From positions 1 through 64,000 of the forward strand of contig JARLGI010000011.1 in assembly GCA_031296115.1 (NCBI GenBank): a stretch of DNA of 64,000 nucleotides, written 5' to 3'. This DNA is from Acidobacteriota bacterium. Lineage in GTDB: Bacteria; Acidobacteriota; Terriglobia; Terriglobales; Acidobacteriaceae. The translations under genes were made by a program, and so were the position numbers. The notes beneath the pieces are model-generated. The model was not told the origin of the DNA, did no database searches, and saw only the letters and a program-made list of their open reading frames with translations. Below are positions 46,172-55,375 of this stretch, in pieces (positions within the stretch are counted from its first letter, which is position 1; each line of letters opens with the position of its first letter).

Positions 46172-46672
46172 GTGCTGAACGAATTATTGCTGGTTGAATT
46201 TGATGACGAAATGAAGAAGACACGCGCTACGTTGGAGCGTGTCCCTGCCGAAAAGCCGGAGTTTGCGCCCCACCTCAGGTCGATGCCGCTGGGAAAACTG
46301 GCGCCCCACCTGGCCCAACTGCCTGAGTTTGGCGAAATGGTGTTGACGACTCCCGAGCTGGACTTTGCAACGGCCAGCTTCACGCCGTTGCCGCTCGAGT
46401 CAGCCGCCCAGTTGGTCAAAGCCTTTGACCGAGGCGTGGCCAAGGCGAGAAAGGCATTGGCCGGGGTGAAAGATGAAGCCTGGAAGGAGCACTGGAAGCT
46501 GGTGATGCAGGGGAAGACCTTGTACGAAGGCTCGCGGTTTCTGGCTTACCGCCAGATGTTCCTGAATCACGTGGTGCATCACCGTGCCCAGCTTGGCGTT
46601 TACCTGCGCATGAACGATAAGCCGGTGCCGGCCATTTACGGTCCATCGGCGGACGACAAGATGGGCTTCTAA
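46172..46672 (+). CDS. DinB-superfamily protein inside the gcv operon
   Basis: 166 residues from the GTG at 46172, which has ggag 5 bases upstream. The ORF track start lies within gcvT. The chain is mostly helical. DinB-like metal ligand histidines can be seen at HLRSMPLGKLAPHLAQLPEF and in the final helix MFLNHVVHHRAQLGVYLRMN. This last phrase, with HxxHHRxQ, is a clear DinB/YfiT hallmark. Members are metal-dependent, often thiol-linked enzymes of unknown substrate. Its place between gcvT and gcvH suggests co-expression with glycine cleavage. A direct role there is only inferred. Confidence 0.8.
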   Translation: MLNELLLVEFDDEMKKTRATLERVPAEKPEFAPHLRSMPLGKLAPHLAQLPEFGEMVLTTPELDFATASFTPLPLESAAQLVKAFDRGVAKARKALAGVKDEAWKEHWKLVMQGKTLYEGSRFLAYRQMFLNHVVHHRAQLGVYLRMNDKPVPAIYGPSADDKMGF

Positions 46673-46796
46673 CGATTCTCGGGCCACATTGGCCTGCTGG
46701 CAGACGCAGTCGTAATCGCGCTTCAATTTGTTGGTGAAGCTACTGAATTCATATTCAACTGTCGCCGATGTGCGCGCTCGGTGCGGAGGAGGAAAC

Positions 46797-47186
46797 ATGG
46801 CTTATCCCGCGGACTACAAGTACACCAAAGAGCACGAATGGCTGAAGGTGGAGGGCAACACGGGCACCATCGGCATCACCGATCACGCGCAGGAATCCCT
46901 GGGCGACATCGTTTTCGTCGAACTGCCCAAGGTGGGGACGGAAATTATTGCCGGCAAGACCTTCGGCACGGTGGAGTCGGTAAAGGCGGTTTCCGACTTG
47001 TTTGCGCCGGTGACCGGCACCGTAACTGAAATCAACGAAGCGCTGAACACCGCGCCCGAGCAGGTGAACAAAGACGCCCACGCGGCGTGGATGATCAAGG
47101 TCGAGCTGAAAGACCCGAGCGAGGCGAACCAGTTGCTGTCGGTCGGCGACTACGAGAAGTTCGTGGCGGAAGAGGGCGGGCATTGA
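46797..47186 (+). CDS. gcvH: Glycine cleavage system H protein (lipoyl carrier)
   Basis: 129 residues from the ATG at 46797, preceded by gcggaggaggaaac. It carries the aminomethyl group on a lipoyl arm between the P, T and L proteins. The lipoyl lysine is K63 in GTVESVKAVSDLFAPVTG. The N-terminus YPADYKYTKEHEWLKVEGN and the block ITDHAQESLGDIVFVELPKVG are typical. Length is standard. The ORF track start at 46728 is replaced. Confidence 0.96.
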   Translation: MAYPADYKYTKEHEWLKVEGNTGTIGITDHAQESLGDIVFVELPKVGTEIIAGKTFGTVESVKAVSDLFAPVTGTVTEINEALNTAPEQVNKDAHAAWMIKVELKDPSEANQLLSVGDYEKFVAEEGGH

Positions 47187-47192
47187 GGCTGG

Positions 47193-47220
47193 GTCAAGCG
47201 TCAAGCATTTGGCTAACGGC
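47193..47220 (+). repeat. Heptanucleotide repeat site G after gcvH
   Basis: Four 7-base units follow the gcvH stop: GTCAAGC, GTCAAGC, ATTTGGC, TAACGGC. Confidence 0.6.
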
Positions 47221-47232
47221 CTGGGAATCCGG

Positions 47233-47368
47233 GGTGGAAGCGCCGGGCTTCAGCCCGGCGAATTCAGGCCGAAAATGAACGGGGCTTTAGCCTGGTTTCA
47301 TGTGCCGGGGCTGGAGCCCCAATCTAATCGGGAACACGTTCACCGGGCTAAAGCCAAGTGCTTCCACC
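47233..47368. repeat. Composite palindromic element between gcvH and gcvPA
   Basis: Outer 9-base inverted repeats GGTGGAAGC/GCTTCCACC bound about 136 bases that contain several inner palindromes: gccgggct-tc-agcccggc (47242-47259) and ggggct-gg-agcccc, plus related cgggctaaagcc. The inner unit, a GGCTTNAGCC-like core, resembles those upstream of pheS. It looks like a BIME/REP-type element. It may affect message stability between the two operon halves. Confidence 0.65.
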
Positions 47369-47452
47369 GATAGAGCACAACGCTCACAGCATGAGAAGTC
47401 CGTCTCTAATTAATAAGGTTCATACATTCGCCCAGAAAGCTAATAGGTACTC

Positions 47453-48781
47453 ATGCGCTATCTTCCTAAGTCGGATTCTGAACGCCAGGTCATGCTGTGC
47501 GAGATCGGCGCCAAGTCCACTGACGACTTGTTCGCGACCATTCCCGCCGAATACCGCCTGAAGGGCGACCTCAACATTCCCCGCGCCTACGCCGAAAGCG
47601 AGATCGTGCAGTTCTTCCGCCAGCGCGCCACCGAAAGCGCCCAGGGCTATGCCACGTTCCTCGGCGCGGGCGCTTACTCGCACTACCGGCCGGTGACGAT
47701 TGACGCGCTGGTGTCGCGCGGGGAATTTTTCACCGCGTACACGCCCTACCAGCCGGAGATCGCGCAGGGCACGCTGCAAGCCATTTTCGAGTTCCAGACC
47801 ATGATCTGCGAACTGACGGGCATGGACGTGGCCAACGCCTCCATGTACGACGGGTCCACTGGCGCCGCCGAGGCGCTGATGATGGCGGCCCGCATCACCG
47901 GGCGGCACAAATCGGTCATCGCCACCAGCGTCCATCCCGAATATCGCGAGGTCATTACCACCTACGCCCGCTACCAGGGCATGCCGGTTTCGACCGTGGG
48001 ATATCTGAAGAACGGCCGCGTTGACCTAGAGGCACTGGACAAGGCGATCGACAACGAGACTGCCGGTGTGCTCATCCAGTCGCCGAATTTCTTCGGGACA
48101 ATTGAAGACGTCACCGCGGTTGGCGACATCGTGCACAAGAAGGGAGCGCTGCTGATCGTGTCCATCGCCGAGGCGGTGTCGCTCGGGATCGTGAAGCCAC
48201 CAGCAGCGGCGGACATCGTAAGCATGGAAGCGCAGTCGTTTGGCGTGCCGCTGGGATACGGCGGGCCGTACTGCGGAGTGATAGCCACGCGCGAGAAGTT
48301 CGTGCGCCAGATTCCGGGTCGGCTGGTGGGCGAGACCCGCGACCGCAACGGCAAGCGCGGCTTCGTGCTGACCCTCTCGACCCGCGAGCAGCACATCCGC
48401 CGCGAGAAGGCGACCTCGAACATCTGCACCAACCAGGCGCTGGTTGCGCTGATGTGCGGCATCTTCATGACGGTTTACGGGCGCGAAGGGCTGAAGGAAC
48501 TGGCGCGGCACAACCTGGCGAAAGCCGACTACGCGCTTTGCGAATTCAAGCGGTCGGGGGCGAAGGTGTTGTTCGAAGGCGCACCGCGCTTCAACGAGTT
48601 CGTCATCCAGACCAGGACCGACCCCTACACCATCAACGACAAACTGCTGGGCGAAAAAATCATAGGAGGCTTCCCGCTGAAGAAGTTTTATCCCGAACTG
48701 GCGAACGCGTCGCTGTGGTGTTGCACCGAGACGACCAGCAAGGCCTCGATTGACGCGGCTGCCAAGGAGGTGGCGCTGTGA
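47453..48781 (+). CDS. gcvPA: Glycine dehydrogenase (decarboxylating) subunit 1
   Basis: 442 residues, the N-terminal half of the glycine cleavage P protein, encoded as a separate subunit. It begins [20 protein letters not shown], a GcvPA N-terminus. [24 protein letters not shown] and [20 protein letters not shown] are family blocks. With GcvPB it decarboxylates glycine and loads the aminomethyl group on GcvH. It follows gcvH after 266 bases of repeats, so it may be expressed in part independently. Its stop overlaps the gcvPB start. Confidence 0.95.
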   Translation: MRYLPKSDSERQVMLCEIGAKSTDDLFATIPAEYRLKGDLNIPRAYAESEIVQFFRQRATESAQGYATFLGAGAYSHYRPVTIDALVSRGEFFTAYTPYQPEIAQGTLQAIFEFQTMICELTGMDVANASMYDGSTGAAEALMMAARITGRHKSVIATSVHPEYREVITTYARYQGMPVSTVGYLKNGRVDLEALDKAIDNETAGVLIQSPNFFGTIEDVTAVGDIVHKKGALLIVSIAEAVSLGIVKPPAAADIVSMEAQSFGVPLGYGGPYCGVIATREKFVRQIPGRLVGETRDRNGKRGFVLTLSTREQHIRREKATSNICTNQALVALMCGIFMTVYGREGLKELARHNLAKADYALCEFKRSGAKVLFEGAPRFNEFVIQTRTDPYTINDKLLGEKIIGGFPLKKFYPELANASLWCCTETTSKASIDAAAKEVAL

Positions 48782-50274
48782 ACGGAAACGAGAAAATCCG
48801 CAAAGCCACCACGCACATCAGCCAGAACGAAGTCCTGATCTTCGAGCGGTCGTCGGCGGGCAAGAAGGCTTACATGCTACCGCCGCTCGACGTGCCCGAC
48901 GTGGATCCGGCGAAGCTGCTGGGTGAACTCGCGCGCGAAGACCTGGGCCACATGCCCGAGGTGAGCGAAATCGAGATCATCCGCCACTACACGCGCCTGT
49001 CGACGTGGAACTATGCCGTGGACCACGGCATGTACCCGCTGGGTTCGTGCACCATGAAGTACAACGCGCGCGTGAATGAGACGGTGGCGCGGCTGCCCGG
49101 ACTGGCCGAAGCGCACCCCTATCAGCCGGAGCGCATCTCGCAAGGCGCGCTGCTCATCATGAAGCTGCTGAGCGAGCAGTTGCTGGAAATCACCGGCATG
49201 GACGCCATCACGTTGCAGCCGGCCGCCGGGGCGCACGGCGAGTTGACCGGCATCCTGATGGTGCGGGCGTGCCTGGAATCGCGGGGCAATCCGCGCAAGA
49301 AGATATTGATTCCGGACTCAGCGCACGGCACCAATCCCGCGACGGCCGCGATGGTGGGCTATAGCGTGGAGAACCTGAAGTCGAACGCGGCTGGCATGGT
49401 GGACATCCCGTCACTGGAAGCGCAGGTCAATGAAGATGTGGCCGCCCTCATGCTGACCAATCCCAACACGCTGGGAGTGTTCGAGCGGGAGATCCACAAG
49501 ATCGCCGAAATCCTGCACCGCAAAGGCGCGCTGCTCTACATGGACGGCGCGAACATGAACGCGCTGGTGGGCAAGGTGCGCCCGGGCGATTTCGGCGCGG
49601 ACGTCATGCACCTGAACCTGCACAAGACGTTCTCCACGCCGCATGGCGGAGGTGGACCGGGCTCGGGCCCGGTGGCCTGCAAGAAGATTCTGGATCCGTT
49701 CCTGCCGGCGCCGGTGATCGTCACCAAGGCGGACGGCACGCTGGGCTTCGAATACAACCGGCCGCAATCCATCGGGCGGGTGCGCATGTTCTACGGCAAC
49801 TTCGGGATGCACGTTCGCGCGCTGGCCTACATCATGGCCAACGGGCCCGACGGCTTGCGGCAAACCACAGAAGATGCCGTGCTGAATGCGAACTACGTTC
49901 GCAAGGGGCTGGAGGACGCGTACGAACTGCCGTACAAAACTCCTACCATGCACGAGGTCGTGTTCAGCGACCGCCGGCAGACGGCGAAAGGCATCAAGAC
50001 CGGCGATATTGCCAAGCGGCTGATTGACTACGGGTTCCATCCCTACACCGTCAGCTTTCCCCTGGTGGTGCCGGGAGCGCTGATGATCGAGCCGACGGAG
50101 AGCGAATCCAAGGCGTCGCTGGATTTGTTCATCGAGGCGATGAAGGACATCGCGGAAGAGGTGGAGCAGAATCCGGAGATCATCCTGGAGGCGCCGCACA
50201 ACACGCGTATCTCGCGACTGGATGAGACGACCGCGGCGCGCAAGCCGATCCTGCGGTGGAAGCCGCAGAGCTAG
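48778..50274 (+). CDS. gcvPB: Glycine dehydrogenase (decarboxylating) subunit 2, PLP-binding
   Basis: 498 residues from a GTG that overlaps the gcvPA stop by four bases. This half holds the cofactor. The PLP lysine is near residue 283 in [55 protein letters not shown] and [15 protein letters not shown] are further P-protein blocks. Split P proteins are common in archaea and many bacteria outside the Proteobacteria. The dihydrolipoamide dehydrogenase (L protein) gene is not in the window. Confidence 0.96.
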   Translation: MNGNEKIRKATTHISQNEVLIFERSSAGKKAYMLPPLDVPDVDPAKLLGELAREDLGHMPEVSEIEIIRHYTRLSTWNYAVDHGMYPLGSCTMKYNARVNETVARLPGLAEAHPYQPERISQGALLIMKLLSEQLLEITGMDAITLQPAAGAHGELTGILMVRACLESRGNPRKKILIPDSAHGTNPATAAMVGYSVENLKSNAAGMVDIPSLEAQVNEDVAALMLTNPNTLGVFEREIHKIAEILHRKGALLYMDGANMNALVGKVRPGDFGADVMHLNLHKTFSTPHGGGGPGSGPVACKKILDPFLPAPVIVTKADGTLGFEYNRPQSIGRVRMFYGNFGMHVRALAYIMANGPDGLRQTTEDAVLNANYVRKGLEDAYELPYKTPTMHEVVFSDRRQTAKGIKTGDIAKRLIDYGFHPYTVSFPLVVPGALMIEPTESESKASLDLFIEAMKDIAEEVEQNPEIILEAPHNTRISRLDETTAARKPILRWKPQS

Positions 50275-50320
50275 GCGGCGGGGGAGTAGTTTTCGCGAGG
50301 CGAGAGGTCAGAAGTGCGAA

Positions 50321-50344
50321 AAGGCGGGCACGTGGCCCGCCTTT
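50321..50344. terminator. Bidirectional terminator between gcvPB and rpsT
   Basis: GGCGGGC-acgtg-GCCCGCC (50323-50341), flanked by A-rich sequence on the left and a T run on the right, works as an intrinsic terminator shape on both strands. gcvPB and rpsT converge here. Confidence 0.75.
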
Positions 50345-50366
50345 CAATCTTGGGACGAAAATCCGC

Positions 50367-50636
50367 CTACTTGGCCTTGATGGCCTTCACCCGGGCGCTG
50401 AGGCGCGCCTTGTAGCGGTTGGCCGTGTTCTTGTGCAGCACGCCCTTCTGGACGCCCTTGTCGACGGCGGACGCGGTAGCGCGATAGGCGGCCTGGGCGG
50501 CTTCCTTCTCGCCTTTGGTGATGGCCTCGCGCAAGGAGCGCAAAGCGCTGCGCAGGCGGGACTTACTGGCGCGGTTGCGCGCGGTCTTGGTTTCGGTCTG
50601 GCGCGCACGTTTGAGCGCCGAAAAATGGTCTGCCAT
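50367..50636 (-). CDS. rpsT: Ribosomal protein S20
   Basis: 89 residues, standard for S20. It starts [20 protein letters not shown] and ends in a basic helix ([17 protein letters not shown]). The conserved [16 protein letters not shown] is present. S20 binds 16S rRNA early in 30S assembly. The gene is a one-gene unit that converges with gcvPB. Confidence 0.95.
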   Translation of the reverse strand: MADHFSALKRARQTETKTARNRASKSRLRSALRSLREAITKGEKEAAQAAYRATASAVDKGVQKGVLHKNTANRYKARLSARVKAIKAK

Positions 50637-50752
50637 ACTTTTGCCTGGAACCCTTCGGAGTGAGATCTCGACGTAAGCCGAATTTCTATTCTAGCGAATC
50701 GGGAGCGGTTCGAGCAAATTGGGCCGGGAGCGAAAGTCTGTACTACGGCCAG

Positions 50753-51871
50753 CTACCTGCCTTTCACCACCCCGGCAAACAGCTTTTCGTACTTCTCTGC
50801 GATGGCTTCCCAGCGATAGAGCGCGTCGGCGCGCTGCTTGGCGCGGGTGGCCAATTCCTGGCGCGCGGCCGGATCATCGAGCAGCGCCTGCAGCTTTTGC
50901 GCGAGGTTCTGCTCCGACTTCGCATACTTGATCCCTGCATTGCCGGCCGTCTCGGTGTTCTCCGGGGTGTCGAGATACAGAATGGCGTTGCTGGCGGCCA
51001 TGGCCTCGATTAGCGCCGGATGCACGCCGCCAATCTCGCACGCGAAGACGAACGCTCCGGCACGCTTTTGCAGGGCCCAGTAGCCGTCACCGTAGATTGC
51101 GCCGGTAAAGAGGACGCGCTCGTCGCCCAGCGATTTCAATTCCTGCAGGTAATTCGGCTTATAGGAATTGTCGCCCACGATTACCAGCGGCCAGTCGCTG
51201 CGCACCTTGCGCCACGCGCGCAACACCAGGTCGGGATTGTTCTCCGGCTCCAGCCGGCTGACGTAGAGCACGTAGCCACCGGACTGGAGATGAAAGCCGT
51301 TCACGGCGAACTCGCCGGTGCTGGTCACGGGAGTCGGATCGCCCGCAGGCGCCTCCGAGCCATACCCAATCACCACGGACTCACTGCCGTACTTGCCAAG
51401 GTAGTAATCGTGGATGGCGCGCGCGTCGGTGACCAGCTGGCTGGAGCTGAACGACGACATCCATTCGCAGAAGTGCAGTACCTGCGCGCCCAAGCCGCGC
51501 CACTTCTCCCGTTTGCGGTCGAGGCCGTCCACGTTGAGCACCACGGGCTTGCCGAAGAGCCGCGGGACGTAGGCGAAGGGGCTGTTCGCGACGTTGCACA
51601 TCAGCACGATGTCGTGGTCACTGAATGCCGCGTGGGTGGCGGCGAAGCAGGTGCTGACCCAGGTGTCGAGATGCTTCTGGTGCAGGCTGGGAACGATGAC
51701 GCGCCGCACCCGGCGGTCGTAGATGTCGTCGGGACAGGTGAAGGCGCGACGGCAATAGACGGTGATCTGGTGCCCGTGATCGGCGAAGCGCGAGCTGATT
51801 GCTTCGGCAAAGCGCTCGAAGCCGCCGTAATGGTTGGGGATGCCGCGCGTGCCGACGATGGCGATTTTCAT
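50753..51871 (-). CDS. Glycosyltransferase with DUF1972 (GT4-like, rhamnosyltransferase type)
   Basis: 372 residues with the GT-B fold. The N-terminus MKIAIVGTRGIPNHYGGFER is the DUF1972 signature seen in rhamnosyl- and other polysaccharide glycosyltransferases. The C-terminal half is GT4-like: LYVSRLEPENNPDLVLRAW, then a sugar-nucleotide site around ACEIGGVHPALIEAMAASNA. The acceptor and sugar are unknown. It follows the GT2 gene by 5 bases on the same strand. Heptad repeats form the junction. Confidence 0.87.
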   Translation of the reverse strand: MKIAIVGTRGIPNHYGGFERFAEAISSRFADHGHQITVYCRRAFTCPDDIYDRRVRRVIVPSLHQKHLDTWVSTCFAATHAAFSDHDIVLMCNVANSPFAYVPRLFGKPVVLNVDGLDRKREKWRGLGAQVLHFCEWMSSFSSSQLVTDARAIHDYYLGKYGSESVVIGYGSEAPAGDPTPVTSTGEFAVNGFHLQSGGYVLYVSRLEPENNPDLVLRAWRKVRSDWPLVIVGDNSYKPNYLQELKSLGDERVLFTGAIYGDGYWALQKRAGAFVFACEIGGVHPALIEAMAASNAILYLDTPENTETAGNAGIKYAKSEQNLAQKLQALLDDPAARQELATRAKQRADALYRWEAIAEKYEKLFAGVVKGR

Positions 51872-51872
51872 T

Positions 51873-51893
51873 TTCGCTATTCGCTATTCGCGG
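51873..51893 (+). repeat. Heptanucleotide repeat site D at the GT2/GT1 junction
   Basis: TTCGCTA, TTCGCTA, TTCGCGG in 7-base steps. On the minus strand the repeats encode the last codons of the GT2 gene and the short spacer before the next start. Confidence 0.6.
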
Positions 51894-52887
51894 ATTGCTT
51901 CTCCGCATCCACTGACCGCGGGGTGTTACAGAACCACCATAGCAAATCGCGGTCGGAAACCTTGCGGCGCGACTGGATGATGGCCCGCTTGCGTCGAATG
52001 TTTTTCCAGGCGCCCACCCAACAGAATGTGGCCGAGATCATCCGCCAGTCGCGCAGCAACGCATAGCCGAGCGTCTGCAGGTCGCGCCAGGCGACCGGGA
52101 AGAACAGCCGCCAGCACAACCAAGTCGAGGCGTTCTTGCCGCGCATGAGGAAGCGGTTCTTCACCGAATGCCAGTTGATGACCAGGGGCAGGTCGCTGCG
52201 TCGTTCCGGGGTGACGCGACGCACGTGCCACGCCACCGCCACCGGAGTGTAGAGCGATTTCCAGCCCATGATCTGCGCCCGCCACGCAAGGTCGCCGTCT
52301 TCGCGGAAGGCGAAGAACTCCTCGTCAAAGAACTGGCCTTCGACCGTGACGGCATCGATAAACTCGCGGCGAAACATGGCCGCCGCCCCGGTGGCGCCGA
52401 AGACGTATTGCGCGCGATCGTATTGTCCGTTGTCCCGCTCTTCCGCGCCGCGATCGAGATGCCGCATGTTACGGGTGAAGTAGATACCGGTGGAATCGAT
52501 GATTCTGGTGCGGTGCTGCGGTGCCCCGGGGTCCCAGCGCAGCAGCTTGCCGCAAAGGGTTCCTGCGTAGGGATGAGCTTCGCCGGCCGCGACAAGCTGA
52601 CTAACGAAGTCAGGATTGAGCAGCACGTCGGGGTTGAGGCACAGTATCCACTGCCCGCGGGCCTCGCGAATCGCCTGGTTCTGGCCGGCGGCGAAGCCGG
52701 TGTTGGTCTGGTTGTAAATCACGCGCCAGCGCGACTCGACTTCACGCAGCGCCGCGGGCGTGCCATCGGTCGAAGCGTTATCGACGATGATGACTTCCAG
52801 GTCGCGGTAGTCCAGCGCCGCGAGCGAAGCGAAACACTCGCGGAGAACCTGCTCGGAATTCCAGGTGACGATGGTGACTGAGACCAT
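51877..52887 (-). CDS. GT2-family glycosyltransferase
   Basis: About 336 residues from the ATG at 52887; the ORF track begins at an in-frame TTG nine codons earlier and neither has a good ribosome binding site. The GT-A fold is clear: VSVTIVTWNSEQVLRECFAS at the start, VIIVDNASTDGT, and FVSQLVAAGEAHPYAGTLCG. The metal-binding region is ILCLNPDVLL. This resembles rhamnosyltransferases that build O-antigen or exopolysaccharide. A short hydrophobic stretch near the C-terminus may contact the membrane. Translation is probably coupled to the following glycosyltransferase. Confidence 0.88.
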   Translation of the reverse strand: MVSVTIVTWNSEQVLRECFASLAALDYRDLEVIIVDNASTDGTPAALREVESRWRVIYNQTNTGFAAGQNQAIREARGQWILCLNPDVLLNPDFVSQLVAAGEAHPYAGTLCGKLLRWDPGAPQHRTRIIDSTGIYFTRNMRHLDRGAEERDNGQYDRAQYVFGATGAAAMFRREFIDAVTVEGQFFDEEFFAFREDGDLAWRAQIMGWKSLYTPVAVAWHVRRVTPERRSDLPLVINWHSVKNRFLMRGKNASTWLCWRLFFPVAWRDLQTLGYALLRDWRMISATFCWVGAWKNIRRKRAIIQSRRKVSDRDLLWWFCNTPRSVDAEKQSANSE

Positions 52888-53229
52888 TGAGCCAGTGCGC
52901 TCGGGTGTGCGCAAGCTCCAGTTTAGGCGAGTTACTTATGAAATGGCGATTTCCGTGCGCCGGGATAAACCGGCATGAAGCAGAGAATGCAAAATTCTTA
53001 CGAGAAAGGATTAGCGGTCCGCTCGGCCCCGAGTCTTGCGCTGCTACCGCGAGGGACGCAGTGAAGCGTAGACAGGGGTATAGGCGGGGTGGGCGATTGA
53101 GCTGTGAAAGCATACAGCCCGGACGCCGACGTCGTTGAAATGTGCGGAAGGCAACATGGACAGGAGCGCCAACGCGAGTTCCTGCACAGTCCGGCGTAGT
53201 CGAAGACCCCAGGCACGCCTAGAAACTTC

Positions 53230-53959
53230 ATGCACGAGAACCGGGAGACCTCAGAGGCACCTGTTGCCCAGCCGGGTCGCAGGTCGGCGGGTGAAGGCCA
53301 GAGCCATACGGCCCGCATGCACGTCGCTGAGGAGTCACACAGCGGCATAACGCTGTCATACGCTCTCTTGAGGAAGAAGGTGAACTACGTTCTTGACGCC
53401 GACATTCGCGGGTTTTTCGATAACCTCGACAACGGTTGGCTGATCAAGTTCGTGAAGCATCGCGTTGCCGACCGCCGCATTCTGCGGTTGATCCAGAAAG
53501 GGATGAACGCCGGGGTGATGGAGGAGGGCGAATGGTTGGAAACGAAGACAGGCACGCCGCAAGGGGCAGTGGTTTCGCCGCTACTCGCGAATGCCTATCT
53601 GCATTTACGTTTTCGATCTCTGGGTGGAAGTCTGGCGCAAGAAGTGTGCGCAAGGCGACGTGGTGGTGGTCCGCTATGCGGACGACATCATCTTAGGATT
53701 CCAATATCAGGTCGAAGCAGATCGTTTCCTGGATAGCTTGCGGGAACGGCTGGGGAAGTTTGGGTTGGAACTCCATCCAGAAAAGACGCGCCGGATTGAG
53801 TTCAGCAGATATGCCGAACGAAACCGGGAACGAAGAGGAGAAGGCAAGCCGGAGACATTCGACTTTCTAGGCTTCACGCATATTAGCGGGAAGAATGCGT
53901 TGGGACGTTTCGCGGTACGGCGAACGACGATCCGCAAGCGCATGCGAGCCAAGCTGTGA
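53230..53959 (+). pseudogene. ltrA: Group II intron reverse transcriptase/maturase, deleted and frameshifted
   Basis: The first frame (53230-53736) begins HENRETSEAPVAQPGRRSAG, the usual N-terminus of this maturase class. It then jumps after only about 40 residues to KKVNYVLDADIRGFFDNLDN, the core of RT domain 3, so domains 0-2 are missing. GTPQGAVVSPLLANAYLH is present. A frameshift near 53610 moves the rest to another frame, where FDLWVEVWRKK and the catalytic VVRYADDIILGF follow (53591-53959). The thumb, maturase and endonuclease regions are missing after the early TGA. It is not functional. Confidence 0.88.
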
Positions 53960-54059
53960 GGGATCGAATGCACGATCCCGTAGCCGAAACCGGCAACCTC
54001 AACCGCGTGTGCTCCATCCCTTTCCTGATGCTCGCTTCGCCGCTACTCATCTGCGATAA

Positions 54060-54093
54060 GAACCGAATGCGCTAAAGAGCGCTCGTCCGGGTC
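54060..54093 (+). ncRNA. Domain V of the group II intron
   Basis: A 34-base hairpin, GAACCGAATGCGCTAAAGAG then CGCTCGTCCGGGTC, has the domain V layout: two helices with a small internal loop and a GNRA-like apical turn. It is the catalytic core of the ribozyme. Confidence 0.7.
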
Positions 54094-54174
54094 TGTGCGG
54101 GGGTACCACGCGAGTGGTATCCCTACCGCGATCGTAAGTAATCCCGCCTTAACAGGGAGCAGCCAGTCTGCGGC

Positions 54175-54195
54175 AGCAAATAGCCACTGGCAACT
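54175..54195 (+). repeat. Heptanucleotide repeat site E at the kinase stop
   Basis: AGCAAAT, AGCCACT, GGCAACT in 7-base steps, close to the AGCAACT unit of array A. The last unit overlaps the kinase stop codon by two bases. Confidence 0.55.
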
Positions 54196-55162
54196 AGTCC
54201 TGAGCTTTCATGGGTGCGCGATCGACCATGGCCAACTCCGCTAGCATCGTTTGTCGTAGGCTTTGGAAACGGCGGCTGAGTTCCGCGGGATTCGGCCTAA
54301 ACGCCGGACGTGCCGACAGCATCCTGTCCAACGAGCAAAGCAAGGCGGTGCTCGCGGCAAGCCTCTGGCCGCTCGCCCGGATGCCGTCGGTTAAGGCGCC
54401 CTGGTCACCGTCCGTGGGATGCCGCCCCAGTAAGCATTGCAGCATTACTACGCCCAGTGAAAAAACGTCGGAAGCGCAGGACAATGCATCCGCCCCTTTG
54501 ATCTGCTCCGGCGAAAAGTAGCCCCAGGTTCCGATAGGCCTAACTGCGGCACGACGGTCGGGTTGATCTAAATATCTGGAAGGCCTGAGTGTACGAGTAT
54601 TGTGCAGGTTTAAATAGCGGGCGGCACCGAGGTCGATGAGAACGGCGCGGTCCACCGAGCCGAGCATCATGTAGCCGCCGGAGTTTCTAACCATGATGTT
54701 CGATGGCTTTATGTCTCCATGAACAATGCGTTGCGACCAAATTTCCGCAATCGCGGACAAGACATCGCGTCCTATGGCCAGCACTTCGGATTCCAGCAGC
54801 GGTCCGTTTTTCAACAGAACGCTCAGTGGTTGTCCCTCGATGAATTCAGACGCGATATATCGCGTGCATCGACCAGCCACGTCACAATAGCCATACTCTA
54901 TCAGCCGGGCCAGGTTGGGATGGGAGAAGTTCTCCGTCGCGGGGATCTCGGGCTGCACGCGATCGGTCTTCCTGCGATCGAAGTGTAACTTCAGAGCTAC
55001 CACGTCATTCGCCGCTGTGCCGTCTGGCTGAGAGGTTCTGGTCGCCCTAAAAACTGCTCCCTGACCACCAACGGCAATTTCGGGACCAATGACGTAGCGC
55101 CGACCCAGCGCAGCTTCTATATCTTCAGGGACAAACTCGCAGAGATACCGATGGACAGCCAT
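54194..55162 (-). CDS. Serine/threonine protein kinase (Hanks type)
   Basis: About 322 residues from the ATG at 55162. The longer ORF (to 55264) adds 34 residues with no kinase similarity. The kinase core is complete: IAVGGQGAVFRA as glycine loop, VVALKLHF with the lysine, IVHGDIKPSNIMV as catalytic loop, VLIDLGAARYLN in place of DFG (DLG), and GTWGYFSPEQIKG as the APE-like block. No membrane span or sensor domain is seen, so it is probably cytoplasmic. It lies in the polysaccharide region next to a group II intron. Substrates are unknown. Confidence 0.85.
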   Translation of the reverse strand: MAVHRYLCEFVPEDIEAALGRRYVIGPEIAVGGQGAVFRATRTSQPDGTAANDVVALKLHFDRRKTDRVQPEIPATENFSHPNLARLIEYGYCDVAGRCTRYIASEFIEGQPLSVLLKNGPLLESEVLAIGRDVLSAIAEIWSQRIVHGDIKPSNIMVRNSGGYMMLGSVDRAVLIDLGAARYLNLHNTRTLRPSRYLDQPDRRAAVRPIGTWGYFSPEQIKGADALSCASDVFSLGVVMLQCLLGRHPTDGDQGALTDGIRASGQRLAASTALLCSLDRMLSARPAFRPNPAELSRRFQSLRQTMLAELAMVDRAPMKAQD

Positions 55163-55375
55163 ACGATCTACCAAGCAAGCGGCAGGCCTGCTTACGTTTC
55201 CCCCTTCACAGAATCTGCGGAAAGCTGCACTTGAGTATACCCGCGAATAGCAGCATCTGGACACACTTCCTAGGCGGCTGGGGATCGTTGGCGTGATCAG
55301 CCCTTATCAAAAGCATCCTCGCAATGGAGCACTTGGGCTACGAAAAGGGCCCTCATCGCAAGCTAGCCACTTGGC

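Larger units (their letters stand above)
52955..54132 (+). mobile_element. Group II intron, internally deleted and inactive
   Basis: The 5' end GTGCGCCGGGATAAACCGGC matches group II intron starts (GUGYG). The 3' end carries a recognisable domain V and a domain VI hairpin, GGGGGTACCAC-gcga-GTGGTATCCC, ending near CGCGAT. Between them lies a broken reverse transcriptase gene. The whole element is about 1.18 kb, far shorter than the usual 1.8-2.5 kb. It sits between the GT2 and kinase genes and breaks no gene. With its maturase broken it would need help to splice or move. Confidence 0.8.

Noticed and set aside
49411-50199. 262-residue minus-strand ORF opposite gcvPB
   Set aside because: Antisense shadow of a well-conserved gene.
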